A stretch of 64,000 nucleotides of DNA from Marisa cornuarietis (Eukaryota > Mollusca > Gastropoda > Architaenioglossa > Ampullariidae), in the NCBI GenBank assembly GCA_004794655.1, contig SMMW01000575.1, positions 12,165,001 to 12,229,000 on the forward strand, given 5' to 3'. The notes under the pieces were generated by a model. The model was not told where the DNA came from and ran no database searches. It was given only the letters and a program-made list of their open reading frames with translations. Within the stretch, counting starts at the first letter, position 1, and every line of letters begins with the position of its first letter. The translations under genes were made by a program, and so were the position numbers. Positions 1 through 11,340 of this stretch are shown here, piece after piece.

Positions 1-240
1 TGCTTCTGTTGAAGCGTTGTTGGCTCCGGGTAGAGTTTGGCCGGCTAGCGTGTGGGGATCTGAGAGAAGAGTACCAGTGTGACCTCAGAGGGCTTTGTTT
101 TGTGCCCGATTAGGCGTGTAGTTGCGCCCTAGTGCGCGCTTGGGTTGTGCGGGTGTTTGCTACTCTTTTTGTTTGTTTGTGTCGTGTTTTCTGAGTGTTT
201 TTTATTTTTGGTTGTTAATTGTTAACATTTAGCTACTGTC

Positions 241-246
241 AATAAA
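241..246 (+). other. possible polyadenylation signal
   Basis: An AATAAA hexamer lies in T/G-rich sequence, with GT-rich DNA about 30 bases further on, which is the usual arrangement at a transcript 3' end. The preceding 240 bases could be a 3' UTR running in from outside the window, or a transposon end. No coding frame was recognised in them. Confidence 0.3.
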
Positions 247-497
247 CTTTTATTCTGCACTGTCCCTACGCGTCTGTGTGTGTGTGTTTTCACTGAGGAG
301 CGATTGGTTTCGTCGCTCGAATCGGGTTCATGAGTGTTCGCTGAGCGTGTTTGACTGTGCCTGTGCCTGGGAGCGTGAAGGGATTAGAGCCCGATTGCAT
401 AAAGCGATATCTAACACATCTTGCGTGCACGTGTGCATACTCTTATCGGCCTGTTTATTTACTTTGTATTTATTTAAGCATACGCGTATGAGTTGTA

Positions 498-743
498 GTG
501 TGTGTGTGTGTGTGTGTGCGTGTGTGTGTGTGTGTGCGTGTGTGTGTGTGTGTGTGTACGTGTGTACTTGTATGAATGTTTAGACTTTAGAGCCATAGTG
601 TATGAATTTTTACAGATTATATATGTATTATGTGTGAGTACGTGTGTTAATGTCCACAGATATATATGTAGTGTGTGTGTGTGTGTCCGTGTGTGTGTGT
701 GCATGCGTGTGTGTGTCCGTGTGTGAGTGCGCTTGCGTGTGTA
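498..743. repeat. two imperfect TG arrays
   Basis: TG tracts at 498-565 and 671-743 are interrupted by CG and CC steps and separated by about 100 bases of AT-rich sequence. The short Cys/Val and His/Thr ORFs across them are translated repeats and not genes. Confidence 0.9.
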
Positions 744-1260
744 TATCTAGTTCTTCGTTTGCCACTATCTGCCTCAGTTTCAAACTGTCAGTCCTAAGAG
801 TTTTTTTTTCTACATTTGAGGCCTCAGAATTTATAAATTCAAAACTAAACACTCTACACAATACAGTGGAAAGCAAAATCAAGCTAAATCAAACTACTTT
901 GAAAGTAGAATATTGGGCTTGTTGTTTTGGGGTTTTCTGAAAAAATCTGCAAAACTTGATCCTATTTTAGTACCGAGTGTTCTTTTCCTCTACCTATTTG
1001 TCTGTCTCATTCTTTCTGTGTATGTCTGTGGATGCATACACGTATGTACATCTTTTTTTTTTTTTGTGTGTCTCCATCATTGCTACTTCGACTCAGCTTC
1101 TCTTTCTCTCTTCCCGTTCTCTCTTTCTCATCATGGCTCCCTTTATTCTGTGGTAATTCTTGGACTGTGCCCCCATAAAGTCTACTGAATTGATCTTACT
1201 TTGTGCACATGTGTTGTAGATGCCATCTTCCATAATTTTGTTTTGTTTCTTTTTTCTAGC
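744..1260. other. no gene seen
   Basis: AT-rich sequence with T runs and pyrimidine-rich stretches. No recognisable element or convincing coding frame. Confidence 0.5.
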
Positions 1261-1269
1261 GCCATCGAT

Positions 1270-1339
1270 CACGTGGTGTCACAGAGACTGAAGTCTCGCG
1301 AGAGATGGTGACAGCCGCTGACGTCTGCTGTGTACGTCA
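1270..1339. promoter_or_regulatory. CpG-rich cluster of palindromic factor sites
   Basis: Four CpG-containing sites lie within 70 bases: an E-box CACGTG (1270-1275), the palindrome TCTCGCGAGA (1294-1303), a CRE-like TGACGTCT (1319-1326) and TACGTCA (1333-1339). TCTCGCGAGA is a known element of animal housekeeping promoters, and CRE half-sites bind CREB/ATF proteins. An ATG at 1304 has G at -3 and +4 but opens only about 50 codons. Promoter activity is inferred from motif clustering. Confidence 0.35.
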
Positions 1340-1394
1340 CATGATCAAATTTCTCGCATTTTTTTTTCTTGTTTGTTTTTTGTGCGTATCTCAG

Positions 1395-1495
1395 CCACTG
1401 GTGTTGTTTTACTCCTCATTGGAGAAATCTTTGTCATCGGTTTGCATCCGTCAGCTATAGTCCCCCAGCCTCTCGACCCTGCTCCTCTCCAGTGA
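1395..1495 (+). CDS. possible terminal coding exon, hydrophobic
   Basis: A long T-rich tract ending tatctcag (to 1394) makes a strong splice acceptor. Taking two bases to complete a codon, the following frame runs 32 codons to TGA at 1493-1495. It begins with a hydrophobic stretch (TGVVLLLIGEIFVIG) that could be a membrane segment, then a short Pro-rich tail ending PLDPAPLQ. No family was recognised. A competing acceptor at 1491-1492 (ctcctctccag) opens another frame that ends at TAA 1630-1632 with a Lys/Glu-rich tail ending MKEEQLKQS. At most one of these is likely to be real, and no matching upstream exon was identified. Confidence 0.27.
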
Positions 1496-1632
1496 CTTGT
1501 GAACTGGCCACAGGTGGGCTCTCGGAGAAGACTCCCAGCTTGAGAGAAAAACAAGTGATCAATACTCTTCTTAACCATATGCCAGCAAAGGACAAAACAA
1601 ATATGAAAGAAGAACAACTAAAACAGTCTTAA

Positions 1633-3050
1633 AATATCTGCATGGTGTTTGTGCTTATTTTCCCCTTCCCGAAAACCGCTTGAAGACAGAAGGAAAGGGT
1701 TAAAAGCTCTAAACGCAGACTAAAGATACCAAAGCCATGTTGACAAAGTGTATTGAGATAGGAGGCTCTGCAAAGAGCTTAAAATAGTTACACTGCATCA
1801 GTCTGCTTTCTCTCATTCGCTTGTTCGTGTAATGAGGTGAACAAGACCGCATTCTTTCCCAGATGTCGTTCCCTAGCTTTCGGTCTTTGGTGAAATGCTA
1901 AGCTGTATTGAGATTCTTTTTGCCGCAGGAATTAGCCCAAACACACCGCACAGTTTCAGGTCGTTTCTGCCAACAGGGACCGAGGTTATTATCCAAAAAA
2001 AAAAAAAAGAAAAAAATCTGTTGGCTTTTTTTTCCTTTCGTATTTTTACGCGAAAGGAACAAGAAACGCTGGCATGCCATTTTGTCGAAACTAAACATAA
2101 AGCTCCGGGGCACTTAAGTAACTCGTGGTTTGTTTTTGTATGCGATAAATTTATTTCTTAGGTAACGTGTTCTGAAACCGTGCCATCGCTAAATGGGAAG
2201 GTGATTATGGGAGGATGACTGACAGTTGTCAACATATTAGAAGCCGGAAAACCCCAAAATGTGAAACATAAACTCAGAATCATCTGAATAAAGATTAGAT
2301 AAATTAAGGATAAGAAATAAAACCTTCCATCATTTTTTTAAAATGAGAGGACACGATGTCCTAGTAGCGTAAGCAGAAACGCCTTTTCGTTTATTTGTTT
2401 TTTTCTCTCAAAAGAACATGTGAAAGAGCTGAAGCAGGTGACAGTGTTAGTAGAGTGTTCTCAGTCTCAAGGAATGGTGGTAGCTGGAAGGATCTGAGGC
2501 TTACAAGCTTTGCGAATGCTAAAGATGACGCTGCTAATTTAAAGGAGCGCTAAGCAGCAGTGCGGGAATAATTAAAAATTGTATTACAAGACAGTTTTTG
2601 CACATTTAAAAGACGCTTTAGCAAGTTTTCTGGTTTGCATAGATTGTTAGTAATGTTCAAATAGCACATTTGCTTCAGAAGCAATCAAAAAGCGAGATAT
2701 ATATATATATAGATGTTTATATATAAATATATATCTATCACGAATATTTAAATCAATAATGACAGCGACTTTGAGATTCACATTTTGCAATGCCTTTTCA
2801 TAATTAACAGCAGTGATAATTAAGCGCAGATTTTCACCAGATTTGATCAATTTTGCGATATTGAATGAGCAAAAGCTTTGTGACATTATGACTAAGCCTC
2901 TTTGAAGTCAAGGGACATGTATGAAATCTGTAGCATGGATCGACCCGATTTCTTTGTCGGAGCTTCGGGTAATGAAAAATACTTTATCGTGAGTAGCTGT
3001 TTTTAAATCCCACATAATCTCCAGGTAAGTCCCGCCTTTAGGCCGTCTGC
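1633..3050. other. no gene seen
   Basis: AT-rich non-coding sequence. It contains an A run near 1996-2017, an AATAAA near 2288 and short TA steps near 2697-2740. Small ORFs on both strands show no recognisable features. Confidence 0.5.
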
Positions 3051-3070
3051 ACACACACGCACACACACGC

Positions 3071-3168
<98 letters not shown>
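3051..3168. repeat. CA array, 118 bp
   Basis: Among the longest CA tracts in the window. It is interrupted by CG steps in its first third and pure afterwards. Confidence 0.95.
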
Positions 3169-3386
3169 GAGTGAACTAGGCCGAACACGCAGATTTGGAC
3201 TTACTGGGAGACTTAAAAGGGTTTTAAGAAGAATGAACTGTTCCCTTAATTTTCGACCAGGTAAAAAAAATGTATTCAATCTATTTAGTTTTGCACTTGC
3301 CTACCTCTTACTCATTCCTGGTAAACATTTCCATTCTACATGATATTGCAAAGGTCACGAAGTGTGCGTGCGTGCGCGTGTATCAC

Positions 3387-3462
3387 TGTGTGTGTGTGTG
3401 TGTGTGTGTGTGTCATGGGTCTATGATGTATATATATTCTCTCTCTCACACTCGACAAACAG

Positions 3463-3522
<60 letters not shown>
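3387..3522. repeat. paired TG then CA arrays
   Basis: A TG tract (3387-3413) is followed about 50 bases later by a CA tract (3464-3522). The opposite-strand purine/pyrimidine order makes the pair a potential long hairpin. Confidence 0.9.
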
Positions 3523-3525
<3 letters not shown>

Positions 3526-4758
3526 CGTGAGTGCTAAAGTTGCATGCAGCAAACGATTTTCTTTCTCTCGAGATATTTTCTGTTCGTCGAGTGTTCACCC
3601 AACTGAATAAAATGCCCACAGCCTGCCGAACATAATCAAAAATAGTTTACTACAATACAAAGGTCGAAGTCATAGTTAAAATTTCCTTTTGAAAGTTGTT
3701 GACAGTATCTCACACCCGTCTATGGGATGTTCTTGGTTACGGAATGCATTGTTATTGTTGTTTTCACCCGTTTACCCAGCACACTCAGAACAAACCCCAG
3801 TGATGCTGGTGAAATAGATTGTGTTGTGTAGTGTGCTAGGTACATCACTCTATCATCCTTTAAAAAAAAAAAATTTCTTCTTTCTCAGCGAACGCGAACG
3901 AAACCAGACTTCCGGAAGAGCAGTGTGAAAATGGACTGCAACGAGATTTTTGATGTTAATAGTATAATTACCGTCATGTTATTTTCTTTGTCTCAATATT
4001 AACCAAACGTTTGACTATGTAGAACAAAAAATTATTTGCTTCATTAGTCTGAGATCTTATTTATGAAACGATAACTCGTATGAATTTGCAAATAAGATCT
4101 GAGATCACTGGTGTTGGCATGCTTCACCTTGCTCTCTCGCTTCTATAAAATATGTATATATGAGTTAGTTGGCATGGCTTGCTTTGTATATCTTATTTTG
4201 CTCAAAGTGAGCAAACAGTAAGATCTTTAAGTTTTTCATGCACGTTCTTCGAAGTGCCTTGAGTAAATCTTGGCTCTCGATTGATTGAAGCTTCTGTCTG
4301 AGCGGTGTATATTATGAATGAGAACCGCTTGCCACTCGTTTTGCTCTTTCGATACACCTGTCCACGGAAGCAAAAAAAAAAAAAAAAAAAAATCTATCCC
4401 GAAACATTTGTCTCTTGTACAGAGGCATCCTACCACGCAGCAGCATGAAACGCCTCTTCATTGTTGAAATATTGTTGGTAATCTCGCCGACTCTGCTGAC
4501 ATTGTCATTGTCGGAAACCAGAAACTTCGTATTGACTAGCCTCATTCTAGTAGTTAACTGAAAAGAAACAATCGTCTGCAAGTAGTCCAGTAATACAAGT
4601 CCTTGATTTCAGTATTTTAGTCACCCCCCAAAAATCTAAGGATTTATGAAATTAACATGAATATCATTGGATCAAAGTTTCGCATTCATTTCATAAAGTT
4701 CATGCCAAACTGCTGAACATATTTATAGGACGAAACCTGCATTAGGATTGTCACGATA
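3523..4758. other. no gene seen; small inverted repeat
   Basis: Non-coding AT-rich DNA with poly(A) tracts near 3861 and 4372. An 11-base inverted repeat (AGATCTTATTT at 4052-4062 and its complement at 4090-4100) could form a hairpin. No recognisable transposon or gene. Confidence 0.5.
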
Positions 4759-4792
<34 letters not shown>

Positions 4793-4910
4793 TGATGATG
4801 ATGATGATGACGACGACGACGATGATGATGATTATGATGTCCATTTGTAATGCGCAGGTATCCATTCAGAAGAATGCTCATTGCGCAGCAAAAACAAAAT
4901 AAATAAGAAA
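4759..4910 (-). mobile_element. LINE/SINE-type 3' tail with GAT/GAC repeat (copy 1)
   Basis: Read on the minus strand, a unique core (TGCTGCGCAATGAGCATTCT onward) leads into ATC/GTC trinucleotide repeats at 4759-4838. The same core occurs near 56.5 kb on the plus strand with one difference over 67 compared bases. A conserved core plus a terminal trinucleotide array is typical of non-LTR retrotransposon or SINE 3' ends. No coding part is attached, so the copy is severely 5'-truncated. Confidence 0.65.
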
Positions 4911-5234
4911 AAATAAGAAAAAAATAATGATGATGATGATGCTTTCTCCTGGTTGACTTAGTTACACAGTCTGTCACTGGTCTACGTCTACGTAAAATTT
5001 TTTAAAAATTGCGTTATCAAGAAGACATATGACGTCGAACAGCATACGTCAAAATGATGAGCTGGTCATCACGTGTGGTAGACAAAGATCTCAGCGGTGT
5101 GCTAGTCTCCGCCGCCATCACTATACAGCTTTTTGTAGAGTGAGCGGGCGAGGCTTATCACCTAATCTTTGCAGAAGCTTTCGTTATAGTTGTGTGCATA
5201 GTCACCAGATTCTCGAAGGAAGCTTTTTCAAAGC

Positions 5235-5795
5235 ATGTCTACCAAGAAAAAAGGCTCGAGGCACTCCGGTAAGCAGAAGGACACCTCCACACAGTTGAAA
5301 TTGATGTGCGCAGAGCTGAAGAGCGACAACGAAGCCATGAAAAAAGTTCTTTCGTATTTCATGCTTTTAGGTATCACAGAAGATGACTCGTTTGGTAAGA
5401 AGGGCTTGTGTTTGAAAAGACAATCTCCTAGTGAAGCCCATCACCAGTCTCGCAACAGATATGACACCAGGGCAACGTCAGAGTCTAACTCTCTCTGCTC
5501 TCCGAGGACTTCTGTTGGGCAAGTCCCTAAGATCGTGGTCTTCGAAGGCGCTGAAGAACAGTCGGCGAAAATGAAGACTAACAGGTGGGAAGGGTCGCAG
5601 AACACTTACGAGACTGAGTCGCAGGTGGGATGGGGGGAGGGTTGCAAGCCTGGACAGTTTGAGAATGTATATCCGGCTGAGCCATTTAGAGAAACTGTCC
5701 AAAATGAAGAGGTTGCGTCGCGACAGGACGCTGGGGAACCGAACGCCAGCCAGTATGCCACGGGGGCGCTTGATTGGGGCGAGACAGAGTTGTGA
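5235..5795 (+). CDS. putative protein of unknown family, 186 aa
   Basis: An uninterrupted ATG-initiated frame of 186 codons with an in-frame stop (5199-5201) just upstream, so the ORF need not be spliced at its start. The N-terminus is Lys/Ser-rich and basic (MSTKKKGSRHSGKQKD). It is followed by a stretch that could form a helix (about residues 21-46, containing AELKSDNEAMKKVLSYFMLL), then a polar Ser/Arg-rich middle and an acidic Glu/Gln-rich C-terminus ending WGETEL. There is no signal peptide and no clear membrane segment. Codons look balanced and are not repeat-derived. A TGACGTC and a CACGTG site lie 140-210 bases upstream. A CTG/GAT-rich tract follows the stop. No family was recognised. 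It could be a lineage-specific gene, a terminal exon or a chance ORF. Confidence 0.4.
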   Translation: MSTKKKGSRHSGKQKDTSTQLKLMCAELKSDNEAMKKVLSYFMLLGITEDDSFGKKGLCLKRQSPSEAHHQSRNRYDTRATSESNSLCSPRTSVGQVPKIVVFEGAEEQSAKMKTNRWEGSQNTYETESQVGWGEGCKPGQFENVYPAEPFRETVQNEEVASRQDAGEPNASQYATGALDWGETEL

Positions 5796-6216
5796 ACGCG
5801 ACTGCTGCTGCTGCTGCTGGTGGAAATGATGATGATGATAATGATGATGACGATGAGCAAGAGGAAACTCGTGTGAGCATTCTAACTCTTGTATTGTGTC
5901 AGCACTGCACAGTGACCCAATCAGCCTCCCCCTTTGTACACCTAGCCGGCAAAGCCTTTTTGTTCCAGATCACCACAGTAGCTCATATTGTCCTCATGCA
6001 CGAATTGTTCTATAGTTTCGGATCAAGTAAGAAGATGCTTAATTCAATACCTAGGTAAATAAATAAATATCAAGAGTAAACCTTAGACTACAAGATGCAG
6101 ATCAGCAAATTGTCTTCAGAAAGATTAAGCTTACTTGCTACCAGTTTACCTTTAACCCTATAAAACGTTTCATAATGGATACAACGAACTTGTTAATGGC
6201 CTGCAGGACTGATTAA

Positions 6217-6217
<1 letters not shown>
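5796..6217. other. trinucleotide-rich 3' flank, no gene seen
   Basis: CTG repeats (about 5802-5819) and GAT/GAC repeats (about 5825-5857) follow the 186-codon ORF. An open frame through them encodes Ala and Asp runs and then meets a GTGAGC donor-like site near 5873. This is too weak to call an exon. Confidence 0.4.
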
Positions 6218-6253
<36 letters not shown>

Positions 6254-6281
6254 CGTGCGTGCGTGCGTACGTGTGTGTGCG
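6218..6281. repeat. TG array with CG interruptions
   Basis: A pure TG tract at 6218-6249, then GTGC/GTAC variants. Confidence 0.9.
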
Positions 6282-6469
6282 TGCTCGCTAGAGTACATGA
6301 GAGCACGTGAAAAAAGAATGTTCATATATTTGTGAAAAAAAGAAAGAACAACACCTGCTTTCCATTTATGGACTGTAACTGTTTTATACTCCCGGCAATG
6401 CTTCATAACCTGCACAGAGAAAAAATTTGGAAATGAAGCCTTATAAAGAAGTCTTTATGACTTACAAAA

Positions 6470-6880
6470 ATGAACAATAAATTATCAGTAACAGAATTTC
6501 TTCGCTATTCATTTTTAAATTCATTCGGTAATTTTTTATTTATGGAAGACGACGACGATAATGATGATGATGATGATGCACAAAAAGAAAACCCAGAACC
6601 CTACAGAAAGACATTACGACCAGCCACAGTTTCGCTACTCCCTTTTCTCCACTTCCCCCTCCCCCCCCCTTTACCCCGCGGTGCTCTCGACCGTAACTTC
6701 ACACCCAAATTGTTCGACCGTGACGAGGTTGGAACGGCGTTACATATACTGGACAAGAAACGAGGCCACGCCGTGTCATTCACGCATGCCGACAGAAAGC
6801 CAGGACCAAGGAAATGCCACATCAGTTCCCAGCAGCAACCTTTTTATGATGTGATCCTTGCTAGGCTCAACTTTGCTTAG
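6470..6880 (+). CDS. weak ORF, 136 aa, function unknown
   Basis: An ATG frame of 136 codons. Residues 26-36 are an Asp/Asn run made by a GAC/GAT repeat, followed by a Pro/Leu-rich segment and a basic C-terminal third. A second frame is also open across most of the span, which argues against coding. No domain, signal peptide or splice signals stand out. Listed because of its length; probably chance. Confidence 0.13.
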   Translation: MNNKLSVTEFLRYSFLNSFGNFLFMEDDDDNDDDDDAQKENPEPYRKTLRPATVSLLPFLHFPLPPPLPRGALDRNFTPKLFDRDEVGTALHILDKKRGHAVSFTHADRKPGPRKCHISSQQQPFYDVILARLNFA

Positions 6881-7385
6881 GAATGTAGTAGTAAGTAGAC
6901 GCTTTAGAACTGTTTTGGGAATAAAGAGCAAAGGTCAAGCGAGAACGCCAAGTCAGCGTCTTGCGCGCTGCGTGGGCGAAGGGAGGGGTGTGGCAGGGAT
7001 TGAGTACTCTAGAGGTAAGGAATGAATAATGGGGTAAGGAATGCGGCTAACTCTATGTACTTTGACACACTCTCTGTGAGAGAGAGAGAGAGAGAAAGGG
7101 TGGTGGCGAGATGTTTTAGGCTGGGTACTGACTCTGTTATATCACGTTATATCCTTGAAAGAGAGAGAGAGAGAGAGCTGACTCACTCATTCATTCTCTG
7201 CTTCGTATAACGGCACCAGACTGTTCAGGCGGATATGCCTTGCACAGACAGAAGTGCACGCTATTTTATTTCAGTGACTTTTTGAAAGAGAGTTAGAGGG
7301 TGTGAGTAGAAAGAAGGCAAAGAAGCTTTACAGACCAACTTGAATGGTTTGCGTTTTTTGCAGATGTTGTACTTCTAGTAATGCT

Positions 7386-7390
<5 letters not shown>
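6881..7390. other. no gene seen; GA tracts
   Basis: Contains two GA runs (about 7079-7096 and 7161-7178) and otherwise ordinary non-coding sequence. Confidence 0.5.
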
Positions 7391-7446
<56 letters not shown>

Positions 7447-7449
7447 CGC
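7391..7449. repeat. TG array ending in CG steps
   Basis: A pure TG tract ending in CGCGCGCGC, an alternating purine-pyrimidine run with Z-DNA potential. Confidence 0.95.
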
Positions 7450-9205
7450 TAGAAATAGATCGGTATGCATAAATATTTTCATGGTTGTTGGTTTCTCTCT
7501 CTCTCCCCTCTCTCTTCTCTCTCCGTGTATGCGTGAGTGCATACATGTATGCGTATGCGTGTGCGTGCGCACGTGTAGATGTGCTTGTGACTGCTGTTAT
7601 GCATACGCGTGAATGGGTCAGTAAATGGAGGCGAGTGTAATGTGTGCATGCGTACATAATTGTGCACCTGTATGTTTTCCTGATGTAAGTGTAAAAGGAA
7701 GAGAGACGACCTTAAAACTTGTCAGAGAAGATGGAAACATCACGAGGCAGGATGAAATGACGATGATATATAATACCTAAGAGAGAGAGAGAGAGAGAGA
7801 ATTCCGGATCAAACGTGGGGAACGTCTCCTGTGGCCTACTTTAGTTCTAGCCTAATGAGATATCGATCACGTGTACTCTGAATGACCTTAATCAGTAACA
7901 CTTGAAAAAACAACAGGTGTATCGACGAACCGTTATTAGCAGCATTGGAATCCATGGTTTCCTCATTAAAAAAAAATTTCTTAGGACGGCTATCGCATTT
8001 ACCTCTAATAGGATATAAAAATAATAAAAATGAAGGGGGATGATCTCGTGGTCGTGTTCCATACTCTCTCTATCTGTGAATTCGTCACAAGTGGAGAAAA
8101 AAAACCCAACACACTCCCACCCGATAACTTTGCATAATGTGCTTTTTTCTCTGCTTTGCTCATCTGGGTAAATAAATAGGGTAATGATCAGTTAATTAAG
8201 CGTCTGTCAGCTATATGGCGCTCTTAGAATGAGATCATCCTGCTCGCCAGATATATTTCAGATTCATAGAAACTTCAACTGTTTCTCAGGATGAATACGT
8301 CCTTCTGACACACTATCACCAGCACATACATCTCCACACACATAGATGACCAGAACTGACGCTCCTCATTGATGACGAGCGATGACTAAAAACGGCAATA
8401 ACGCGATGAGGAGGATGGAGAGAGTGAAAAGAAAGAGAAGAATGCATGGTATTGCTTCAACATCGCGTAGTCGGCACGCAGAACTTTCTAAAACGTTGCC
8501 AGTGCCCTAACATAACGTCGTTCGTTCTCAGTTGCCTCCCTCGAAGCCCATTCGCCCCTCAGTCAAATCCATCGCCCACCGTGCAACTGGGCATGCGAAT
8601 CGCCCACTCCAGTCCTCCTGTCCCACCGTCACCTGACAGAGGCACCCGTTTTCGCGATGATGAACTCCAATATTGCCAGTAACATTATGGGTCAAATTTT
8701 CGGGGGTGGGGTGGGGGTAAAATACATTGACTTCCTCAAGCAGACTTCCCGCTGGACTAGCATGGTTACCTGGGAAAACTTTACGCGAGGAGGCAGGAAT
8801 CCCATGCAAACCCCCCCTTCCCCAACCCCGCCACCATCTGTCCCCTCCAACTCCCACCGTCTCCTCAAAATTCCTGGGGAAAAAACAGGCAGACGTCCCG
8901 CGTAGGTTCGTTAAACCTCGAGAACACAGCGGTCCGGCAGCTTCTTGTTCGTGAAGTTGTTCTTTTGCATTTCGCCCGTGAGTGTGACATGCAAGCTCGC
9001 ACGTTCGCTCGAAGTTTGCTTCAGGCTAAATTGCTCCACTGGCGTAATTCTGGGCGCGTGTATTCGCCAACGCATAAGTATCAGATTTACCAAAATCTTT
9101 TGTGTGTGCGTGTGTTTGTTCGATCGTAAATAATGCTAAATATTGATGTACCGACATCACACCCAGCCCTGACTACTGGGACAAAGCTCTAGTCTGAATG
9201 AATCC

Positions 9206-9208
<3 letters not shown>
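7450..9208. other. no gene established
   Basis: Holds a GA tract (7780-7801) and a C-rich, relatively GC-rich block at 8440-8960. Frames of about 80-109 codons are open on both strands in that block. None has a clear start context, domain or splice pair. Confidence 0.45.

Positions 9209-9271
<63 letters not shown>
9209..9271. repeat. TG array, 63 bp
   Basis: Pure dinucleotide tract. Confidence 0.95.
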
Positions 9272-9272
<1 letters not shown>

Positions 9273-11233
9273 ATTTATTGATATAGTTGTGAAGTTGGGA
9301 GTAATTAACCATTCATCCTGTCGTCGACAACCAGGAATATTGTGCCAGCAACTGTGACTGTGATTGGATAATTAGATAGTCCATTTATTACTCCTAGCCG
9401 AACCCTCGATGTTCGAAATGCTCACTTTTTGGAAGATTTTATGACTAAGAACAAAAGCAAGACACCACAGAACAAAGCAAAACCAAGCAAAAAAAAAAAA
9501 TAACAACAACAAAAAACACACACACAAAATATCAAAAAAACAAACGAACCTCAATAAAATAATACAAAACCTCCAAACAAAAGTAAAATAAAACAAAAAC
9601 AAGAGACAGAAAGGAAACGTAAAATTTTAAGGAAGACCATACGTATAGTTTTGTTGGATCTCATCATGATTTAGAAACATTACATTTAAAGGTACATGCA
9701 TGCCTTGTCTAGTTCTCATTCTGTTTTATCGCTCAGCCTCCCCGCTATCCCTGTCTGGACATGTACACACAATGGATGACAATATGTAATGGTAGAACGG
9801 AGCATTATAAAAACTTTTTCCGTAGAATAATCAGTGAACATTACAGGAAGGTTTGAAAGTTTTCACTTTCTATTCTTTCTTCCAACAAGGCATAATATCC
9901 CCCAAATAACATTGTTTTCTCATTAGCTGTCAACGTGTAAAGAGTTGTTGATTCCTAGCAGAGATTTTCTTAATGATGTCTTCGCCGGGAATAGGTCATA
10001 AAGACACAGCATAATGACAAAAGCAGAATATGATGCTGACATTTGCATCTTTTTAAAACGAACCAGAGCGAAACAAAACTCTTCATTATTATTAAACTGC
10101 ATTTATGAAGCTCATTTCCTCACTTTTGCAGTAAACTAAACGCGCTTTACAAAAGAAAAAAGAAACATGATTATAGGCAGAACATACACTTAACACACAT
10201 TAAACAGAATATCAGCAGTTAGGTATACAGAGCCATATCAACAGCCATCAATACAGGACCAAAAGGGTAAAATGCACAAAAAGTTTGAAATGTGTCGTGT
10301 GGGAGGCCGCCTGTCTGCCTTTTGGATCGAAGTTGGTGTATGTGTGGGTTGAGGGGGAGAGGAAGGAGTTGGGGTAGGAAGGGTCAGGCGATGCTGGGCC
10401 TGGTGACGGCACTGGTGTGGCATCATGCTGTTATAGTCTCTCTCTCATCTCCTGTCGTGATGTCAAGACAGCCCCCTGCTGGAGACAAAAAAAAAAAAGA
10501 AAAAAAAAGAAAAGAAAAGAAATCCCTCCACTGTCTTTTGCCTTAACGAATACCCTTCCACAAACAAATACACAAACCCTAACAGGCACCCAAAAACGAA
10601 GAAACAAAACACATCACCACCCCCATATAAAATGTACATCAAATTAAATCGAGAACTATGTGTTCATTGCTTACACCGCTGTCCCTTCATGCAACTCAAG
10701 CTTTCTCCCCCAGATTGAGCGAGAGTTTATCATTTAACCTTTTCCCTCTTAACCGGCGGTCAGTTTGCGCACGATCTGGGTATCGCAAAGGCATCATGCT
10801 CCGAACAGGATGGGACATTAGCATTCAGTACGCTTGTGATGTGACAGAGGACCAGGATATACTTGCTCAGCAGAATCATACAGCGTGTTGTTTTGTATTG
10901 GTTTGTATAATTATTTGGCTTCGTTATCAGTTCATGTCTTTTGAAAACTGCTGGTTGTATTTATCGCTTCCCCTGTAGGGGACTGGCATATCGTGCCCAG
11001 CATCTAGTCTGACAGCTTAAAATGGCGAAGTTCTTTGAAAGTAAGCCTTTTGATTATGAAAGAGTATTAGCATTCAAAATAATTGCTTCACATTTCAGTA
11101 TCAACAAACTTAGCCAAAGTTCATACAATATTGACGTGACTTTGTCATGCCGACTTCTGTACAGATGAAGATGTCATTCCGCGCGATGACTTTTATGTTT
11201 TCTTTGCATAGAGATGTTACAATTTAGTCGCAG

Positions 11234-11238
<5 letters not shown>
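9272..11238. other. no gene seen; A/C-rich low-complexity tract
   Basis: An A/C-rich stretch at about 9440-9605 is almost free of G and T. A poly(A)/AAAAG run lies at 10488-10522. No conserved coding frame or transposon end was recognised. Confidence 0.5.
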
Positions 11239-11316
<78 letters not shown>

Positions 11317-11340
11317 GAACATATATATATATATATATAT
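11239..11340. repeat. compound CA then AT array
   Basis: CA tract 11239-11315 followed by an alternating AT tract 11321-11340. Confidence 0.95.

Noticed and set aside
1304..1459. 52-codon ORF from a strong-context ATG with a hydrophobic stretch
   Set aside because: The hydrophobic part is encoded by a T-rich tract that reads better as the polypyrimidine tract of the acceptor at 1394.
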